Shown: piece after piece, positions 35,674 through 44,309 of the stretch
Layout: the number at the start of each line of letters is the position of its first letter
How positions within the stretch are numbered: the stretch's first letter is position 1
Origin: Ruminococcus sp.
Lineage (GTDB): Bacteria; Bacillota; Clostridia; Oscillospirales; Acutalibacteraceae
Reading direction: 5' to 3'
Assembly: GCA_022779485.1 (NCBI GenBank)
Contig: JALFTC010000014.1
Coordinates: 62,001 to 126,000, forward strand
Length of the DNA stretch: 64,000 nt
Notes under the pieces: model-generated
The model's input: the letters and a program-made list of their open reading frames with translations, nothing else
Databases searched by the model: none
What the model was told of the DNA's origin: nothing
Position numbers and translations under genes: made by a program

Positions 35674-35714
35674 GGCTGTGAAATTGTTAATTCAATCTCA
35701 CAGCCTGTTTTTTT
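35674..35714 (+). terminator. Terminator of trkAH
   Basis: GGCTGTGA pairs with TCACAGCC, extended inward by ATTG/CAAT after one mismatch, followed by seven T. Confidence 0.85.
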
Positions 35715-35733
35715 GCCTAAAGCAAATCGCTGA

Positions 35734-36375
35734 TTACAGAGTATTAGCACCTAAAATCCTCTCTGTCACATCTATTAACTTTTCCTCAAATTCATTGTCC
35801 TCACTGCAAACAGAAAGCTGGTATCCCTCTATATTGTATTCCTTAAAGTAATAGGGGTAGTTGTTGATGTTTTGCTCTACCCTGATGTCACCGCCGTTAA
35901 GGTTAATGCTTGTTTTGCGAAGATTTCTTCCAATACCTGTTCCGATACATTTCAGGAAAGCCTCTTTGAGAGTCCACAGTCTTGTAAAGGTTCTGTCGGG
36001 GTCGTAGCTTTGGTCTATCTGTATATTCTCTTCAAGGGTAAAGAATTTTGAGGCTATCTTTCTTCTGCCCCTTTGCAAAAGCTCAATGTCAACTCCCACA
36101 GGCTCGTTAGAAACGGAAAGCACTACATATCTTCCGCTGTGGCTGATGTTGAACTGTGTTTCCAAAGCCTGTGGTTTTCCCCCTATGCCGTAGGAGGTTA
36201 TGTCCCCTACAAAAGTTTTGATAAGAAGCCCTGCCCCAAGGGATTGCTTTTGAGGGGTGTTCTTTGGAAGTCGCAAAATCTTTTTTCTACGCTCCTTGTC
36301 AACGGTGTCAAGCTTTTTTTCAAAAAGCTCCCTGTTGTCAAGGGCATCTGTGTTTAAAATATAAGTTTTAACCAT
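35734..36375 (-). CDS. 4'-phosphopantetheinyl transferase, Sfp type
   Basis: A 213-residue Sfp-superfamily enzyme that moves phosphopantetheine from CoA to a carrier-protein serine. Signatures are FNISHSGRYVVLSVS, GVDIELLQRG (Mg-binding Asp and Glu) and FTRLWTLKEAFLKCIGTGI (WxxKEA). No NRPS, PKS or carrier-protein gene is in the window, so it may act on the fatty-acid carrier or on a remote system. It lies 22 bases after the membrane-protein gene on the same strand. Confidence 0.92.
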   Translation of the reverse strand: MVKTYILNTDALDNRELFEKKLDTVDKERRKKILRLPKNTPQKQSLGAGLLIKTFVGDITSYGIGGKPQALETQFNISHSGRYVVLSVSNEPVGVDIELLQRGRRKIASKFFTLEENIQIDQSYDPDRTFTRLWTLKEAFLKCIGTGIGRNLRKTSINLNGGDIRVEQNINNYPYYFKEYNIEGYQLSVCSEDNEFEEKLIDVTERILGANTL

Positions 36376-36397
36376 GAAAAATCACGCCTTTGTAAGA

Positions 36398-36838
36398 TTA
36401 TTTCTTATCAACTGAATTTGTTAAGGGTTTCTTATAAGTTCCGTATGCTAATATTTTCTTTTTGTACATACCGTTTGACCTTTTGATTAGTATAGTCAGT
36501 AGGAATAGAGTTTTAAAGAACAGAAAAACGGCTGCAATTATCATAACGCACCAACCCCATAGGTGGTCAATATTGCCAAAACCAACTGTAATCACAAGGG
36601 CAAATCCGATTACCGGATATTCAATAACAGACGCTGCCTTTGGAAGAAAAATCAACAGAATAAGGAAAGCCGACCACAACACGAAGTCCATGATTTTTGC
36701 CAGTGGCCCGAAGAGCCATCCGCTTACCTGGTCAATGGGGATGAATGTAACTAAAAAGGGAATTATTATCTTAAAAATAATTCCAAAGCTGTTGCCTAAT
36801 TTTTTTCCGATAAAATCAAAAAATTTAACAAGTGCCAT
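36398..36838 (-). CDS. Unknown membrane protein
   Basis: A 146-residue protein I do not recognise. Hydrophobic segments (FGIIFKIIIPFLVTFI, FVLWSAFLILLIFL, VIGFALVITVGFG, WGWCVMIIAAVFLFFKTLFLLTIL) suggest four membrane helices with a lysine-rich cytoplasmic tail. I start at 36838 (MALVKFFDF), where AGGGTG lies upstream; an upstream in-frame start at 36880 has no ribosome binding site. It precedes the Sfp-type gene and is probably cotranscribed with it. Confidence 0.65.
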   Translation of the reverse strand: MALVKFFDFIGKKLGNSFGIIFKIIIPFLVTFIPIDQVSGWLFGPLAKIMDFVLWSAFLILLIFLPKAASVIEYPVIGFALVITVGFGNIDHLWGWCVMIIAAVFLFFKTLFLLTILIKRSNGMYKKKILAYGTYKKPLTNSVDKK

Positions 36839-36959
36839 ACTTAACACCCTATCACAATTAATATATTTGAATTCTATCACATTAATAAGTGAATGTCGAG
36901 TTGTTTTTTTGTTATTCTGTTTCTTTTATTAAAGATTTATTCTGCAAAAGTGCAAATAC

Positions 36960-36988
36960 TTGATTATTCTAAATGCAAAAGGTATAAT
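36960..36988 (+). promoter_or_regulatory. Predicted sigma-A promoter of alr
   Basis: TTGATT and TATAAT are separated by exactly 17 bases, about 30 bases before the alr ATG. Confidence 0.7.
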
Positions 36989-37019
36989 ATATTGGAAATA
37001 AACGAAAAGAAGTGTTACT

Positions 37020-38177
37020 ATGCAAGAATATATGCGTGTAAGGGCAGATGTAGACCTTGATGCAATACATCACAATCTGTCACTTGCAAAAAGCGTTATT
37101 AACAAGGATACTCAGCTTATGGCTGTTATCAAGGCTGACGGATACGGTCACGGTGCAAATCAAATTGCAAAGTACTGTGATGATGTTATCGACAGATATG
37201 CAGTTGCTATCCCCGAGGAGGGAATTGACCTTAGAAAAGCAGGCTTTACAAAGCCAATAAACCTTTTGGGCTACACACATCCTACCCAGTATGAGGATGT
37301 GATAAACTATGACCTAATCCCTGCAATCTTTACCCTTGATATGGCAAAGACGCTTTCCCAAAAAGCCTTGTCTATGAATAAAACTGTAAAAATACACATA
37401 AAGCTTGATACGGGAATGAGCCGAATAGGCTTTGCCGACAACGAGAAAAGTGTTGATGTAATTAAGGAAATCAGCCTGTTGCCTAACTTGGAGGTTGACG
37501 GTATTTTCAGCCATTTTGCAAGGGCAGATGAAAAGGATAAATCTGTTGCAAGAAGTCAGTTTGAAAGATTTACAAATTTTGTAAATAAACTAAAGTCAGA
37601 AGGACTTAAAATTCCAAATTGTCATATAAGCAACTCCGCCGCGATTATGGAGCTTTCGGATATGAATTTGCAGATTGTTAGAAGCGGAATTATCACCTAC
37701 GGTCTTTATCCAAGCGAGGAGATGGACAAGGAGAATTTCAAGATTATTCCGGCAATGGAGCTAAAGTCACAGGTGTCTTTTGTAAAAACTCTAAAGGCAG
37801 GAACTCCCGTTGGGTACGGCGGTACATATGTGACAGATAAGGAAACTGTAATTGCCACCATACCTGTGGGTTATGCCGACGGTTATCCTCGTTCACTCAG
37901 CAATAAGGGCAGAGTGATTATCAAAGGACAATCTGCGCCTATCGTTGGCAGAGTTTGTATGGATCAGTTTATGGTTGATGTAACCTGTATTGAGGGTGTA
38001 AAGCAAGGTGACGAAGTAACTCTTATGGGTAAAGAGGGTGAGGAATTTATCAGCTGTGAGGAACTTTCCGGTCTTGCCGGAAGTTTTAATTATGAATTTG
38101 TGTGTAACATCAGCAAGCGAGTTCCAAGGGTTTACTACAAGGACGGAAAGATTGTGGATGTTGTAACCTATGTATAA
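37020..38177 (+). CDS. alr: Alanine racemase
   Basis: A 385-residue PLP-dependent Alr that makes D-alanine for peptidoglycan. The PLP lysine lies in AVIKADGYGHGA; HIKLDTGMSRIGF and SNSAAI follow, the catalytic Tyr lies in GTPVGYGGTYVTD, and CMDQFMVDVT closes the site. Length and motif order are typical. AAAAGAAG precedes the ATG. Single-gene unit with its own promoter and terminator. Confidence 0.96.
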   Translation: MQEYMRVRADVDLDAIHHNLSLAKSVINKDTQLMAVIKADGYGHGANQIAKYCDDVIDRYAVAIPEEGIDLRKAGFTKPINLLGYTHPTQYEDVINYDLIPAIFTLDMAKTLSQKALSMNKTVKIHIKLDTGMSRIGFADNEKSVDVIKEISLLPNLEVDGIFSHFARADEKDKSVARSQFERFTNFVNKLKSEGLKIPNCHISNSAAIMELSDMNLQIVRSGIITYGLYPSEEMDKENFKIIPAMELKSQVSFVKTLKAGTPVGYGGTYVTDKETVIATIPVGYADGYPRSLSNKGRVIIKGQSAPIVGRVCMDQFMVDVTCIEGVKQGDEVTLMGKEGEEFISCEELSGLAGSFNYEFVCNISKRVPRVYYKDGKIVDVVTYV

Positions 38178-38196
38178 AAATATATTATTGTTTTTT

Positions 38197-38230
38197 GGGG
38201 CTGTTGTTTATAAAATAACAGTCCCTTTTT
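38197..38230 (+). terminator. Terminator of alr
   Basis: GGGGCTGTT and AACAGTCCC pair over nine positions (one wobble), followed by TTTTT. Confidence 0.75.
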
Positions 38231-38331
38231 AAACAATTTATAATAAAAAGGGTATGAAAGATAAGTCCTATAATTCGTCAAAGTTTAGTATTTATCCCGT
38301 ATTTTATAACATTATTTGTCGAATTGTTCAA

Positions 38332-38360
38332 TTGAATAGAAACAGAGTTTGAAGTATAAT
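38332..38360 (+). promoter_or_regulatory. Predicted sigma-A promoter of the sugar-phosphate transferase gene
   Basis: TTGAAT and TATAAT with a 17-base spacer, about 70 bases before the ATG. Confidence 0.65.
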
Positions 38361-38431
38361 ATTTATGTAGTGTGTTATACAAAAAAATTGTATGATCACC
38401 GGAAAAGAAAAAGATATATTGAGGGGAAAAT

Positions 38432-39883
38432 ATGTACAAAAAAAGTTATCAAAGCTGGCAAAAACACTTTGACTTTTTGCTTTTGGATGTTTTGTGTCTG
38501 CATATTTCTTACATTTGTGCCTTCTGGATGTTTGAGGGATGGGGAAATCCCTACGGCGTAAGCCTTTTCAGAATATGCGTAATTATGGCAACCCTGGTAG
38601 AGGTTCTTGTAGCAATATTTTTTGAATCCTACAAGCATATTTTACAGCGTGGAAAATACAAAGAATTTGTTGCAGTCCTAAAGCAATTTGCACTATGCAC
38701 CTTGATTTTTGTTTTACTTTTGTTCTTTGTGCAAAACGAGAATAATGTTGACAGACCGTTACTGCTAATATGGTTAGGTATTGCTTTTGTTATTACATAC
38801 GGAGAGAGATTACTGTGGAAAACGGTACTTATTAACAGGGCAGACGCCTCAGGTAAAAGGGCAATGCTTGTTGTAACAACAGGCAATCGAATGACATCTG
38901 TTCTGAATAATATCAAAAACAACAATTATGTGAGATACAGAATTGTAGGTATTTCAGTAATCGACCAAGACCTGAAGGGTCAGCATATAGACGGAATTAG
39001 GATTGTTGCAAACAGCGACGATATTTGCGAATTTGTTTGCAAAAACTGGGTTGACGAGGTTTTTATTGACATTGGAGAGGAATATTCTATTCCGGACTTT
39101 TTGATTGAAAAGTTTGAATCTATGGGTGTTGTTACCCATGTAAGCCTATTTGATGGAAAAGAGGTTGTTGGCAGAAAGCAGTTTATTGAGCGTGTTGGAG
39201 GATACACAGTTCTTACTACATCCATAAACTATTCTAGTCCTGCAAGACTTCTTGTTAAGCGTACCATTGATATTGCAGCCGGAATTTTCGGTTGTATATT
39301 AACCGGTTTGCTTTTCCTTATCTTTGCACCGATGATATATAAAGAGTCCCCTGGTCCAATATTCTTTTCACAAGAGCGTGTGGGTAAAAACGGTAAAACC
39401 TTTAAGATTTATAAATTCAGAAGTATGTACCTTGACGCAGAGGAGAGGAAAAAAGAGCTTGAGTCACAAAATGCCGTTGAGGGCGGACTTATGTTCAAAA
39501 TGGAAGATGACCCAAGAATTATAGGCTACAAGAAATTGCCTGACGGTTCATTTAAAAAGGGTATCGGTCACTTTTTAAGGCGTACCAGCGTTGATGAATT
39601 TCCTCAATTTTGGAATGTGTTAATAGGGGATATGAGCCTTGTAGGCACTCGTCCTCCAACTGTTGACGAATGGCAAAGGTATGAGCTTCACCACAGGGCA
39701 AGGCTTTCCACAAAGCCGGGTATTACAGGACTTTGGCAGGTTAGCGGTAGAAGTGAAATTACCGACTTTGAAGAAATCGTTAACCTTGACAGGGAATATA
39801 TCCGAAATTGGTCAATAGGAAATGATATAAAAATTCTCCTTAAAACAGTTAAGGTTGTTTTAAGGGGCGAGGGTTCAATGTAA
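38432..39883 (+). CDS. Undecaprenyl-phosphate sugar-1-phosphate transferase (WbaP/CpsE type)
   Basis: A 483-residue polyisoprenyl-phosphate hexose-1-phosphate transferase. The N-terminal half has four to five membrane segments and a Rossmann-like domain; the catalytic C-terminal half has KRTIDIAAGIFG, GPIFFSQERVGKNGKTFKIYKFRSM, RRTSVDEFPQFWNVLIGDMSLVGTRP and KPGITGLWQVSGRS. It starts surface polysaccharide repeat units by loading a sugar phosphate on the lipid carrier. The sugar cannot be deduced. No polysaccharide cluster follows, so it appears as a separate unit. GAGGGG precedes the ATG. Confidence 0.93.
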   Translation: MYKKSYQSWQKHFDFLLLDVLCLHISYICAFWMFEGWGNPYGVSLFRICVIMATLVEVLVAIFFESYKHILQRGKYKEFVAVLKQFALCTLIFVLLLFFVQNENNVDRPLLLIWLGIAFVITYGERLLWKTVLINRADASGKRAMLVVTTGNRMTSVLNNIKNNNYVRYRIVGISVIDQDLKGQHIDGIRIVANSDDICEFVCKNWVDEVFIDIGEEYSIPDFLIEKFESMGVVTHVSLFDGKEVVGRKQFIERVGGYTVLTTSINYSSPARLLVKRTIDIAAGIFGCILTGLLFLIFAPMIYKESPGPIFFSQERVGKNGKTFKIYKFRSMYLDAEERKKELESQNAVEGGLMFKMEDDPRIIGYKKLPDGSFKKGIGHFLRRTSVDEFPQFWNVLIGDMSLVGTRPPTVDEWQRYELHHRARLSTKPGITGLWQVSGRSEITDFEEIVNLDREYIRNWSIGNDIKILLKTVKVVLRGEGSM

Positions 39884-40005
39884 TGCTATAACAGTGTTGT
39901 GAGGAAATTTTAATTTTTAATGACTTCCACACAAGACTTTATCCCTTTAAAAGGTAACTTCAAGACAGTTGTTGCCGATTTACAATTTTTTGCGGAGGTG
40001 TTTTT

Positions 40006-40185
40006 ATGGGTAAATCAAATTGTGATATGTGCGCACATTATATATATGATGAGGAATTTGATTATTACACCTGCGATATAAATTTAGACGAAGACGAGGC
40101 TGTCAGGTTTATGCAGGGCAGTTTTGACAACTGTTCATTTTACGACCCCTATGATGAATACAAAATCGTAAGAAAGCAGAACTAA
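40006..40185 (+). CDS. DUF6472-like small Cys protein
   Basis: A 59-residue ORF beginning MGKSNCDMCAHYIYDEEFDY with the middle TCDINLDEDEAVRFMQG and end FYDPYDEYKIVRKQN. Four Cys (6, 9, 23, 43) are spaced like a small zinc-binding protein. The pattern matches the short clostridial family I know as DUF6472, of unknown role. GCGGAGGTG lies before the ATG. It is encoded about 120 bases after the sugar transferase gene. Confidence 0.75.
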   Translation: MGKSNCDMCAHYIYDEEFDYYTCDINLDEDEAVRFMQGSFDNCSFYDPYDEYKIVRKQN

Positions 40186-40194
40186 TGTTGATGA

Positions 40195-40478
40195 AAAGTG
40201 CTCCGTGGTTTCACCAATGTCGTCAACTTAATAACATTTATACCCAATGGTTTGCACCACTATCCTTGTCATTCTGAGGGAGTGAAACGACCGAAGAATC
40301 TGAAAGGAAAGCAGTAGTGCCTAAATCGACACTAACAGGTTATAGGAAAGCTAACAAAGTAAGTGGTAAAGGCTGGGGATTCCTCGACAAGCTGGTCATG
40401 ACAGAGTGGTGGCTGGGAATTACAGTGTTAGAATTATTTCTTAAGTTGACGACATTAGTGGTTTCATAGGAGCATTTT
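40195..40478. repeat. Long inverted repeat enclosing a family B element
   Basis: The left arm 40195-40231 and right arm 40441-40478 are inverted copies with a few mismatches. The shared perfect core is AATGTCGTCAACTTAA, with conserved GTTTCA and GCTCC outside it. The arms enclose about 210 bases that include the family B copy at 40267-40403. The whole unit could form one large stem-loop. It fills the first half of a 580-base gap without genes; the second half is AT-rich and holds only a promoter. Confidence 0.65.
40267..40403 (-). repeat. Family B dispersed repeat, copy 2 (reverse orientation)
   Basis: In reverse it reads TGTCATGACCAGCTTGTCGA and then GGAATCCCCAGCC, ending TTCAGATTCTTCGGTCGTTT and CCTCAGAATGACA, the same order as the copies at 6655 and 44026. 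It is about 137 bp, shorter than those because it has one right end only. Confidence 0.75.
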
Positions 40479-40652
40479 ATTCTTTCAGTTATACTATGCC
40501 GTTGATAAAAAATCAGGCATATTTTGTAATATGCAGGTATAATAAGACAGTTTTTGTCCTGTGATTTTGCACAAAGAAATTTTTAAAAAAGTCTTTTTGA
40601 ATATGCACAAAATGGAAATTTGAGTTTTGAAAAAAATAACGGCATAAATAAT

Positions 40653-40681
40653 TTGTTTCATTATAAAATATGTGATATAAT
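40653..40681 (+). promoter_or_regulatory. Predicted promoter of the zinc-ribbon membrane protein gene
   Basis: TTGTTT and TATAAT with a 17-base spacer, about 85 bases before the ATG. Confidence 0.5.
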
Positions 40682-40765
40682 TTTGTAGTTGGAAAAATAT
40701 AATTAAAGGGTTAGGTTATATAATTTGTGCTAAACAAAGCCTAATCAGATTTTTGGAGGTAAAGT

Positions 40766-41599
40766 ATGATTTGTAAAAATTGCGGAAAAGAAATTGCGGA
40801 TAACTCCCGTTTTTGCACACTTTGCGGTGCAAAGCAGGATGAACAAAGTGCACCTGTACAGCAGACTGCTCCTGTTCAGAATGAAACACCTGTTTCAAAC
40901 GAAGTTCCACCACAGGGAACAGCCCCTGTTTCAAACGAAGTTCCGCCACAGGGAACAGCACCGTTTGAAAATCAAGCACCTGTACAACCTGTTGTTGACC
41001 CCGCCGGTCAGCCCACAGGAGTACCTTATCAGCCAACAGCTCCCGTTGCAAAGAAGTTTGACTTTAAGAAGTATCTTCCCATGCTGATTGCTATTGCCGG
41101 TGGAGTAGTAGCAGTTATCATTGTTATTTGTGTTGTTGTGAACATTGTATCCAACAGCGGTGTTAAGGGTGTTGTTAACCGTATGGAGGACGCTGTCAAC
41201 GATAGGGATATTGATAAGTTTAAGGAACTATATCCTGATTTCGTTGTTGAGGAAATGGATATTGACGAGGACACAATGGAAAGCGCTCTTGGATTGATTG
41301 GCGGCTTTGATGTTGATGTTGACTTTGAAGTTGTTGACGAAGAGGACATTACAGACGAGGATTATGAGTATGACGACTCTATGACTTGGGCTGAATATAT
41401 TCAGGAAAATTATGCCGACAACTATATTGAATATGATGACGAAGAAGTTGACGCAGTTAGTAAGGTTACTGTTAAAATGGAAATGGACTTTGACAACGGT
41501 ATTGCAAACGCACTTGCAGATGCTTTAGCCGATTCTGTTGAGGAGAAGGAAATAACCTGTGTTAAGGTTGACGGCGACTGGTACATTTATGAAAATTAA
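40766..41599 (+). CDS. Zinc-ribbon membrane protein of unknown function
   Basis: A 277-residue protein. Residues 1-25 form a zinc ribbon (CKNCGKEI-10-CTLCGAK). A Pro/Gln/Val-rich linker (about 28-95) contains two exact copies of a 12-residue unit PVSNEVPPQGTA. One membrane helix follows (LIAIAGGVVAVIIVICVVVNIV), then a strongly acidic extracellular domain (EEMDIDEDTMES, DEEDITDEDYEYDD) ending KVDGDWYIYEN, resembling DUF4878/lumazine-binding-like domains. The zinc ribbon would be cytoplasmic and the acidic part outside. Function unknown. GGAGGT precedes the ATG. Confidence 0.75.
   Translation: MICKNCGKEIADNSRFCTLCGAKQDEQSAPVQQTAPVQNETPVSNEVPPQGTAPVSNEVPPQGTAPFENQAPVQPVVDPAGQPTGVPYQPTAPVAKKFDFKKYLPMLIAIAGGVVAVIIVICVVVNIVSNSGVKGVVNRMEDAVNDRDIDKFKELYPDFVVEEMDIDEDTMESALGLIGGFDVDVDFEVVDEEDITDEDYEYDDSMTWAEYIQENYADNYIEYDDEEVDAVSKVTVKMEMDFDNGIANALADALADSVEEKEITCVKVDGDWYIYEN
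40889..40960 (+). repeat. Two tandem 36-bp units in the linker coding region
   Basis: Two adjacent copies of a 36-base unit starting CCTGTTTCAAACGAAGTTCC differ at one or two positions and encode the duplicated PVSNEVPPQGTA. Copy number may vary between strains. Confidence 0.8.
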
Positions 41600-41617
41600 T
41601 TAATCAAACTTCACCAC

Positions 41618-41642
41618 AAAGCTCCCGTAATAGGGAGCTTTT
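41618..41642. terminator. Bidirectional terminator
   Basis: AAAGCTCCC and GGGAGCTTT form a perfect 9-bp stem with a GTAATA loop and T/A flanks on both strands, between convergent genes. Confidence 0.8.
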
Positions 41643-41654
41643 CTTATATGATAG

Positions 41655-42587
41655 TTATTGCAGAAAAATACCAAATAAAAGGGGAATTGTAATAATGCAC
41701 ATCAGCTGACTCACAAGTGCAAGGCTGCCTCCCAGCTTTGGGTCTTTTCCGTATGCCGAGGGGATAATTACCGTGTTAAGTCCCAGTGGCATTGCGTTGG
41801 CACACAAAGCTACACTTACAATATCCTTTGGAGTGTTAAGTAAGTTAAGAATCACCACAATCAAAAGTGGCATAACAAAAATCCTTGCAACTGCAATAAT
41901 ATATACCTTGTAGTTTTTCAGCTGACTTAAAATAGGATAACTGCCGATTACAAAGCCTGTTAATATCATAGCCATAGGGGACATTGCCTTTGATGCTCCG
42001 CCTATGATAGAGGGCAAAAAGTTAAGCTGTTCAGGAATATACCTAACTGCATTTGTAAGCCCCATAACAGCACCTATAAGCAGGGATATGCATATTGGGT
42101 TAAGGAAACTTTTAAAAGAAAAACCGTTATTCCCCTCAGTTGGAATAAGCCAGGCAACTCCCAAGGAAAATGTGTAAAGGTTTAGAGGGAGAATAAACAG
42201 AAGATAGTCAAACAGTAGCTCAGGCGCAACTCCCTCAACGAAAGCAATTCCCAAAAAGGCAAAATTGCATACAGTAAAGGAGTAACGGTATATCCGCTGA
42301 ATGTAGGGGTCTTTGTGGAAAAATCTGCCGAATAATAGCCCCACAATAATGCAAAAAAGCAAAATTACGGAGGAATACAGCATAATATGCCACTTGCTCA
42401 CAAAATTCTCCACAGTGCATTTGTCCATAAAGGTGTTAATAATGGTTGCCGGCATAAGTATATAGTTTAAAAGTCTTGATATTACCGTTGGAGTATTTTC
42501 CGGCAAAAATTTTCCCCTGCACAGGAAAAATCCCATACCCATATATCCAAACAGAATAAGTATTTGATTGATTGTGGTCAAAAGCAT
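41655..42587 (-). CDS. AEC family transporter
   Basis: A 310-residue membrane carrier of the auxin efflux carrier family, with about ten hydrophobic segments, the N-terminal half GYMGMGFFLCRGKFLPENTPTVI-SRLLNYILMPA and the C-terminal half ANAMPLGLNTVIIPSAYGKDPKLGGSLALVSQLMCI typical of bacterial AEC permeases. These export or exchange organic acids such as malate or malonate; substrate unknown. AGGGGGAA precedes the ATG. It is convergent with the zinc-ribbon gene. Confidence 0.88.
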   Translation of the reverse strand: MLLTTINQILILFGYMGMGFFLCRGKFLPENTPTVISRLLNYILMPATIINTFMDKCTVENFVSKWHIMLYSSVILLFCIIVGLLFGRFFHKDPYIQRIYRYSFTVCNFAFLGIAFVEGVAPELLFDYLLFILPLNLYTFSLGVAWLIPTEGNNGFSFKSFLNPICISLLIGAVMGLTNAVRYIPEQLNFLPSIIGGASKAMSPMAMILTGFVIGSYPILSQLKNYKVYIIAVARIFVMPLLIVVILNLLNTPKDIVSVALCANAMPLGLNTVIIPSAYGKDPKLGGSLALVSQLMCIITIPLLFGIFLQ

Positions 42588-42708
42588 AAAATTCCCCCTA
42601 AGGTATTGTTAGAAAAACAGATAGTATTATTCTTATTTTCTTTTGCGTTTCTTGACCTTGTGTTTGATTAATGATAGAATTATCATATAACATTACAGGA
42701 GAAAAGTT

Positions 42709-44007
42709 TTGGACAGAGTAAAAAATAAATCGGACGAAAATATAAATAAAAATATAAATAAAGAAAAAACACCCATCAGCATAATCAGGGTGACAGTAGG
42801 TGCATCAATAGGTGTTTGCGTTCTTGTACTTCTTTGGCTTTTTGTGTACTACACAGGAATTTTTGATGTATCCCCAAGTGGCTTTGAGGTGAATATGAAG
42901 GGTAGCGGTATGGAGATTGTAAGCTATAACGGTGAAGAAAAAAATCTTACAATTCCCGATACTATTAACGGTCACAAGGTGGTTTATATTGGGGAGAAAG
43001 CCTTTTATAAAAATGATACCGTGGAAAAACTTGTGTTGCCCTCAACCGTAAAAGAGGTTGGCAAACAGGCCTTTGCCGATACAAAATCACTTAAAGAGAT
43101 TGAATTTTCCTCAAAATACACCCAATTTGGTGAGAGTACCTTTGAAAATTCCTCTGTTGTAAAGGCAAAGCTACCTACAAGACTGCAAAAAATCAGCGAT
43201 TGTATGTTCAAAAACTGCAAAAGCGTTACAAGTGTATCTTTCCCTGATGACCTAAAGAGCATAGGTGATGAGGCTTTTTCGGGATGTTCCTCCCTGAAAT
43301 CAATGACCATAGGTGACGAGGTCTTAAAAATCGGAAAGGATGCCTTTGCCAACGAGCAAACAGGCTTTACACTAAACAGTATTATCGGCAGTGAAACGGA
43401 AAACTATGCCAGAGATAACGGAATTGAGTATGTCCCCTGTAACTCCTACTACGAGCCTTACACAAAATATAGTTTACACTACGGTAAAAACAGCCTTAAC
43501 ACACAACAGGTGTCAGAGGGCAGGAGAGGAATCCTGTCTTTCTTCCCAAGTGCAACAGGCTACTACCGAATTACCCTTGAGGGCAAGGGTGTAGGCTTTT
43601 TTGTTACAGACGCAATCAAGGATAACCAAATTTGTCCCTTAATAAAGGGTGACGAAAGCGACTTTATCGGCTATTATCAGCAGGGAAAGGAGTACTTTTT
43701 CCCTGTTCGCTCCGACGGATTTGTAAACTATGAGGTTAATGTTGCAAAAACAGACAAGGGCATTGCCGATATGTACAAAAAAGGAGAAAATCTGCTGAAA
43801 GGTAAGGGGAAGTGCAGTCTTGTGGGAGGTTCTTCCCTGTACAAGAACCACAGCACAAATTCGGAAAATGTGGCGCAGGTTAATTCCGATATTATGCTTA
43901 CAAAGGTGCTTGACTACTATGTAGAAGACAGTAAACACATATGGTATCAAATCAACGCCAATGTGGGCGGAGCAGGCAAGCAGGACCTTTGGTTTAGGAG
44001 TAAATAG
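42709..44007 (+). CDS. Membrane-anchored LRR_5 protein
   Basis: A 432-residue protein with a short Lys/Asn-rich cytoplasmic N-terminus, one membrane helix (VTVGASIGVCVLVLLWLFVYYTGIF, residues about 29-53) and an extracellular BspA-like LRR domain (VEKLVLPSTVKEVGKQAFAD, LKSMTIGDEVLKIGKDAFA). The repeats close with TENYARDNGIEYV, and a beta-rich C-terminal domain of about 190 residues ends ANVGGAGKQDLWFRSK, possibly SH3-like. The start is TTG at 42709 with AGGAGA six bases upstream. Function unknown, probably surface contact. Confidence 0.8.
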   Translation: MDRVKNKSDENINKNINKEKTPISIIRVTVGASIGVCVLVLLWLFVYYTGIFDVSPSGFEVNMKGSGMEIVSYNGEEKNLTIPDTINGHKVVYIGEKAFYKNDTVEKLVLPSTVKEVGKQAFADTKSLKEIEFSSKYTQFGESTFENSSVVKAKLPTRLQKISDCMFKNCKSVTSVSFPDDLKSIGDEAFSGCSSLKSMTIGDEVLKIGKDAFANEQTGFTLNSIIGSETENYARDNGIEYVPCNSYYEPYTKYSLHYGKNSLNTQQVSEGRRGILSFFPSATGYYRITLEGKGVGFFVTDAIKDNQICPLIKGDESDFIGYYQQGKEYFFPVRSDGFVNYEVNVAKTDKGIADMYKKGENLLKGKGKCSLVGGSSLYKNHSTNSENVAQVNSDIMLTKVLDYYVEDSKHIWYQINANVGGAGKQDLWFRSK

Positions 44008-44025
44008 GGTTTTCACCACTACCTC

Positions 44026-44204
44026 CGTCATTCCGAGCTTGTCGAGGAATCCCCTTCCTCTATCACTCATTTTGTTAGAGAAATCATACTTTTATATAAC
44101 CTATTGGTGTCGATTAATGCACTACTGCTTTCCTTTCAGATTCTTCGGTCGTTTCACTCCCCTCAGAATGACAGGGAGAGAAGTTTCACCCCCTCAGAAT
44201 GACA
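44026..44204 (+). repeat. Family B dispersed repeat, copy 3
   Basis: It begins CGTCATTCCGAGCTTGTCGA, shares TCACTCATTTTGTTAG and TTCAGATTCTTCGGTCG with copy 1, and ends with two successive right ends CCTCAGAATGACA (to 44173 and 44204). It starts 18 bases after the LRR gene and fills most of the 300-base gap. Confidence 0.8.
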
Positions 44205-44226
44205 GGATGAGTGGCATAAGGCGAAA

Positions 44227-44271
44227 AAAATGGTCTGTCGCAAATCTAAGGATTTAGCGATAGACCATTTT
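44227..44271. terminator. Bidirectional terminator between the LRR and LOG genes
   Basis: AAAATGGTCTGTCGC and GCGATAGACCATTTT form a 15-bp stem with one wobble and a 15-base loop, with A and T tracts at the ends. Confidence 0.8.
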
Positions 44272-44309
44272 CTCATATTATTTTGTAATTATAATTTTTG
44301 CAAACTTAC

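Noticed and set aside
40889-40960. Possible CRISPR-like repeat
   Set aside because: Only two adjacent copies without spacers, in frame within a coding region. No CRISPR array or cas gene was seen in the window.
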